A stretch of 7,583 nucleotides of DNA, from the NCBI GenBank assembly GCA_030453435.1, contig JAKDKI010000097.1, forward strand, positions 1-7,583. Direction: 5' to 3'. How positions within the stretch are numbered: position 1 is the stretch's first letter; every line of letters begins with the position of its first letter. Made by a program: the position numbers and the translations under genes. Under the pieces are notes generated by a model. It was given only the letters and a program-made list of their open reading frames with translations. It ran no database searches and had not been told where the DNA came from. Below, in pieces: positions 5,561 through 7,583 of the stretch. This DNA comes from Kocuria sp. (GTDB lineage Bacteria; Actinomycetota; Actinomycetes; Actinomycetales; Micrococcaceae).

Positions 5561-6322
5561 GTGAAACTACCCCGCCCGCTGTACTCGCTGTACGAGTCGC
5601 GCCTGGCCAGCAGCCTGAAAGAGGACACCCTGCCGCATCACGTGGGTGTCCTGGTGGACGGCAATCGTCGCTGGGCTCGCCAGTTCGGTGCTTCCACTGC
5701 TGACGGCCACAAGGCCGGTGCCCAGAAGATCGTGGAGTTCTTGCACTGGTGCGCGGATCTTCACATCGACGTGGTCACTCTTTACATCCTCTCCACCGAG
5801 AATCTGAAACGGCCGCAGGAAGAGCTCACCGCGCTGATTGAGATCATCTCGGGGTTGGTCACCCAGCTGCAGGACGAGGCACTGTGCCGGATCCAGCCGG
5901 TGGGTGCCCTGGATTCTCTGCCTCCTCGCTTGCGGGAGCAGGTTGAGTGCATTGCGGAGTCGACCGCGGACAACCCCGGTCCGCACTTGAACATTGCGGT
6001 GGGCTACGGCGGACGGCAGGAAATTGTCGACGCCGTTCGCGAAGTCATCAGGGACACCCGAGACCGCGGGGATTCAGTAGAGGCGCTGGCCGAGACCCTG
6101 TCCGTGGATGACATTTCCGCGCGCCTCTACACACGTGGGCAACCGGACCCGGACCTACTGATTCGGACTTCTGGCGAGCAGCGGCTCTCCGGCTTCCTGA
6201 TGTGGCAATCCGCCTACAGCGAGTTCTACTTCTGCGAGGCCCTGTGGCCGGACTTCCGCCGCGTGGACTTCCTGCGCGCCCTGCGTAATTACGCGACGCG
6301 TCAGCGGCGCTTCGGCAACTGA
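5561..6322 (+). CDS. uppS: cis-Prenyltransferase (UPP synthase family), probably short-chain Z-FPP type
   Basis: This 253-residue enzyme condenses isopentenyl diphosphate onto an allylic diphosphate in the Z configuration, on the route to polyprenyl-phosphate carriers for cell wall synthesis. Family motifs are complete: VDGNRRWAR (32-40) with catalytic D33; LSTENLKRP (77-85); VGYGGRQEIVDAV; and RTSGEQRLSGFLMWQ with R202, R208 and S210 for IPP binding; E221 in SAYSE is the Mg2+ ligand. The chain-length position on helix 3, Ala in undecaprenyl synthases (YAFSTENW), is I76 here (YILSTENL), and the aromatic W is L82. This resembles Rv1086, the mycobacterial Z,E-farnesyl diphosphate synthase, which has Leu there. 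The N-terminal RPLYSLYESRL also resembles Rv1086. So the gene may make a short Z-prenyl diphosphate, with a second synthase elsewhere elongating it. The symbol reflects the family, not proven product length. Confidence 0.93.
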   Translation: MKLPRPLYSLYESRLASSLKEDTLPHHVGVLVDGNRRWARQFGASTADGHKAGAQKIVEFLHWCADLHIDVVTLYILSTENLKRPQEELTALIEIISGLVTQLQDEALCRIQPVGALDSLPPRLREQVECIAESTADNPGPHLNIAVGYGGRQEIVDAVREVIRDTRDRGDSVEALAETLSVDDISARLYTRGQPDPDLLIRTSGEQRLSGFLMWQSAYSEFYFCEALWPDFRRVDFLRALRNYATRQRRFGN

Positions 6323-6384
6323 GTCCCCAGCCCGAATTCACGCGCCGTTCACCGCGAGTGTGACTTGCGCATCCTTGCGGTCCC

Positions 6385-6432
6385 TACGTTGAAAGCAACC
6401 GGTAACCCCTGAGCAATCGGTTGACCCAACGT
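6385..6432 (+). promoter_or_regulatory. Nested inverted repeat and possible -10 upstream of phoH2
   Basis: ACGTTG (6386-6391) pairs with CAACGT (6427-6432), and inside it CAACCG (6396-6401) pairs with CGGTTG (6418-6423), leaving a 16-base loop. The GGAAGG ribosome site at 6434-6439 begins one base after the structure. Two small hairpins, GTTG-AAAG-CAAC on the left and GTTG-ACC-CAAC on the right, would compete with the long one. TACGTT (6385-6390) could be a -10, with GTGACT 19 bases upstream as a weak -35, so the repeat may be an operator, a leader structure or both. No terminator separates this region from the prenyltransferase gene. Confidence 0.45.
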
Positions 6433-6444
6433 CGGAAGGCTTCC

Positions 6445-7583
6445 ATGACCGTCAGCACCGAATCCGTAGTTGCACCGTCCACCCCGGCCACGGCCGAAAC
6501 GGTACGTTCCTACGTGATTGATACGTCTGTCCTGTTGTCCGATCCCCGAGCCATCCTGCGGTTCGCGGAGCACCGCGTGGTGCTACCCGTGGTGGTGATT
6601 ACGGAGCTCGAAGCCAAGCGGCACGATCCTGAACTGGGGTTCTTCGCCCGCAAGGCCCTGCGGCTGTTGGACGATCTGCGCGTGGAGCACGGGGGACTGG
6701 ACCACCCCATTCCGTTGGGCACCAGCGGTGGTTGCCTGGTCGTGGAACTCAACCATGTGGCGGACACCGTTCTGCCGCAGAGTTTCCGGCTCAAGGACAA
6801 CGACTCGCGCATTCTGTCGGTGGCCAAGAACTTGGCACAAGAAGGTCACGATGTGTGCGTGGTGTCCAAGGACCTGCCGATGCGTGTGAAGGCTTCCGCG
6901 CTGGGGCTCGAGGCAGATGAATACCGCGCGGAGTGGGTGGGTACTAATGATGAGTACAGCGGCACGGAGTCTCTCGACGTCACGGACAAGGAGCTCGAGC
7001 AGCTCTACGCAGACTCCCAGGTACACCTGGCGCAGACCGCTCAGATGCCGACGAACACGGGTTTGATTCTGCGCTCGTCCAAGGGCCACGCATTGGGGCG
7101 CGTGCACGATGACGGCAGCACCCGTCTGGTGCGCGCGGACCGCGACGTCTTCGGATTGCACGGCCGTTCCGCCGAGCAACGCTTGGCGATCGACCTGCTC
7201 CTGGACCCCGAGGTGGGCATCGTATCCCTGGGCGGCCGCGCCGGCACCGGCAAGTCTGCACTGGCCTTGTGTGCCGGCCTGGAGACGGTGTTGGAGCGCC
7301 GTGAGCACCGCAAGATCATGGTGTTTCGCCCGCTCTACGCCGTGGGCGGTCAGGATCTGGGCTACCTGCCGGGCACCGAGGAAGAGAAGATGAATCCGTG
7401 GGGCCAGGCGGTCTTCGACACGCTCTCATCGGTCGTCTCGACCACGGTTGTCGAGGAGGTCGTGGCCCGCGGCATGCTCGAGGTGCTGCCCCTGACCCAC
7501 ATCCGTGGCCGCTCTCTGCATGATGCATTCGTGATCGTGGACGAGGCACAGTCCCTGGAACGCAACGTGCTCCTCACCGCGCT
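6445..7583 (+). CDS. phoH2: PhoH2-type PIN domain - PhoH ATPase (partial, C-terminus beyond window edge)
   Basis: The visible 379 residues combine an N-terminal PIN ribonuclease domain (about 22-150) with a C-terminal PhoH P-loop ATPase. Mycobacterial PhoH2 proteins of this layout unwind and cleave RNA. Likely PIN acidic residues are D26 in [13 protein letters not shown]54 in TELEAKR, D120 in KDNDSRIL and D143 in SKDLPMR. A linker (about 150-240) leads to Walker A GRAGTGKS (264-271) and Walker B VIVDEAQ (363-369), with the PhoH segment [17 protein letters not shown] between them. The family is about 430-450 residues, so some 55-70 are missing past the edge. The ATG follows GGAAGG by 5 bases. 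In mycobacteria an overlapping small gene, phoAT, precedes phoH2; here the frame that would end in the ATGA overlap is closed by a stop at 6422-6424, so no such gene is present. It lies 122 bases after the prenyltransferase gene on the same strand. Confidence 0.95.
   Translation, partial: MTVSTESVVAPSTPATAETVRSYVIDTSVLLSDPRAILRFAEHRVVLPVVVITELEAKRHDPELGFFARKALRLLDDLRVEHGGLDHPIPLGTSGGCLVVELNHVADTVLPQSFRLKDNDSRILSVAKNLAQEGHDVCVVSKDLPMRVKASALGLEADEYRAEWVGTNDEYSGTESLDVTDKELEQLYADSQVHLAQTAQMPTNTGLILRSSKGHALGRVHDDGSTRLVRADRDVFGLHGRSAEQRLAIDLLLDPEVGIVSLGGRAGTGKSALALCAGLETVLERREHRKIMVFRPLYAVGGQDLGYLPGTEEEKMNPWGQAVFDTLSSVVSTTVVEEVVARGMLEVLPLTHIRGRSLHDAFVIVDEAQSLERNVLLTA

Noticed and set aside
6583..7308. 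241-residue open frame on the minus strand
   Set aside because: It lies wholly opposite phoH2 and has no recognisable domain or ribosome site.
1..7583. Mobile element, CRISPR array, tRNA, rRNA or defence island
   Set aside because: No direct repeat arrays, transposase motifs, RNA gene signatures or shifts in base composition were seen; all genes are conserved chromosomal families.

Overview
The window is high-GC DNA from an actinobacterium. The clearest sign is mca, the mycothiol S-conjugate amidase, because mycothiol is confined to Actinobacteria. The gene set and high-GC codon use would suit Micrococcales, but that rank is inference and the species cannot be named from this sequence. There are eight genes and no sign of mobile elements, CRISPR, tRNA or rRNA. 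As I recall it, the order greA - DUF4307 gene - mca - small membrane protein - DUF255 gene - hemolysin III gene - cis-prenyltransferase matches Mycobacterium tuberculosis Rv1080c to Rv1086. This is therefore an old, conserved actinobacterial chromosomal block and not an accessory island.

Layout. On the minus strand at the left are greA (cut by the window edge) and, upstream of it, a one-pass membrane protein gene (DUF4307). Between them lie a candidate greA promoter, a good intrinsic terminator and a perfect hairpin next to the greA ribosome binding site. From about 1.05 to 1.19 kb is a divergent promoter region. Rightward from it run mca and a 122-residue membrane protein, ended by a strong 20-bp-stem terminator. 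Next is a DUF255/thioredoxin-fold protein (684 aa), convergent with a hemolysin III/TrhA-type membrane protein. A second divergent promoter region, with a symmetric -10 box, separates trhA from a cis-prenyltransferase gene. Last is a phoH2-type PIN-PhoH gene, cut by the right edge and preceded by a nested inverted repeat.

Function. The genes cover transcript-cleavage rescue of RNA polymerase (GreA), thiol detoxification (Mca), a thiol-fold protein of unknown role (DUF255), membrane homeostasis (TrhA), polyprenyl lipid carrier synthesis (cis-prenyltransferase) and RNA processing (PhoH2). No single pathway joins them. I found no clearly new multi-gene system. The points most worth a second look are regulatory and biochemical: an attenuator-like greA leader, a leaderless start for the DUF4307 gene, symmetric -10 boxes in both divergent regions, a cis-prenyltransferase whose chain-length residue points to a short product, and the structured region just before phoH2.
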